From: Flavobacterium psychrophilum
Lineage (GTDB): Bacteria > Bacteroidota > Bacteroidia > Flavobacteriales > Flavobacteriaceae
Assembly (NCBI GenBank): GCA_945866505.1
Contig: CAMBHH010000190.1
Coordinates: 1 to 6,462 of the forward strand
DNA: 6,462 nt
Reading direction: 5' to 3'
Below the pieces are notes generated by a model. That model was not told the origin of the DNA, did not search any database, and was given only the letters and a program-made list of their open reading frames with translations. Shown piece by piece: positions 6,304 through 6,462 of this stretch. How positions within the stretch are numbered: position 1 is the stretch's first letter; each line of letters begins with the position of its first letter. The position numbers were made by a program, and so were the translations under genes.

Positions 6304-6462
6304 TTATTTCTTAATCAAACGAATAGTTTTCGCCTCACCTGCATTTTCTAGTATTACATTGTAAACTCCAGAGGTATAGTTAGCACCTATCTCCACTGCA
6401 TTTGAATTTACTTTCTTGTTCTCAATCATTCTTCCTTGCATGTCATATACTTGAATAGTAGT
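6304..6462 (-). CDS. C-terminal T9SS sorting domain of a protein whose start lies outside the window
   Basis: The last 52 codons of a minus-strand gene end at TAA (6304-6306). The peptide has the type A sorting domain pattern: IQVYDMQGRMIENKKV, then VEIGANYTSGVYNVILE and the basic ending TIRLIKK. The cargo protein is exported across the outer membrane and usually attached to the surface or released, but its function lies in the missing N-terminal part. It is upstream of the two-module protein in the same orientation and is likely another enzyme or binding protein of the same glycan locus, by inference from position only. Confidence 0.85.
   Translation of the reverse strand, partial: TTIQVYDMQGRMIENKKVNSNAVEIGANYTSGVYNVILENAGEAKTIRLIKK

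Overview
This AT-rich window comes from a member of the Bacteroidota, most likely a Flavobacterium-like bacterium. The evidence is three separate C-terminal type IX secretion (T9SS) sorting domains, classic Sec signal peptides ending in A|Q, A/T-rich leaders without a clear Shine-Dalgarno, and glycan-degrading genes laid out like a polysaccharide utilization locus. No RNA gene, insertion sequence, CRISPR array or origin is visible, and no gap between genes exceeds about 165 bases.

All the complete genes lie on the minus strand, so the locus reads from right to left. At the right edge is the last 52 codons of a T9SS-exported protein (6304-6462), followed by a strong hairpin (6259-6284). Next is a small exported protein of 398 residues (5029-6225) made of two near-duplicate beta-rich modules plus a sorting domain. 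It resembles a surface glycan-binding protein and is followed by a good intrinsic terminator (4964-4993). Then comes a 551-residue GH35-type glycosidase with a C-terminal DUF5597-like region (3208-4863), probably periplasmic. Last is a 1005-residue multidomain protein (112-3129): two more modules of the same kind, another beta-sandwich, a glucoamylase-like PF10091/GH144-type catalytic domain and a sorting domain. At the left edge a plus-strand gene, seen only as its last 45 codons (2-139), converges on this gene and overlaps its 3' end.

The likely division of labour is inferred from family and localization. The surface-exported PF10091-type enzyme would cut a glucan outside the cell, the small two-module protein would hold the glycan on the surface, and the GH35 enzyme, which has no sorting domain, would process oligosaccharides in the periplasm. 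PF10091 enzymes of GH144 are endo-beta-1,2-glucanases, and at least one GH35 enzyme acts on beta-1,2-glucosidic links, so beta-1,2-glucan is the leading candidate substrate. A galactosylated glycan handled by a true beta-galactosidase is the main alternative. The strongest leads are the beta-module family shared by two neighbouring proteins, the possible non-galactosidase role of the GH35 enzyme, the hairpin that leaves little room for a promoter, and the abnormal C-terminal tail of the big glucanase.
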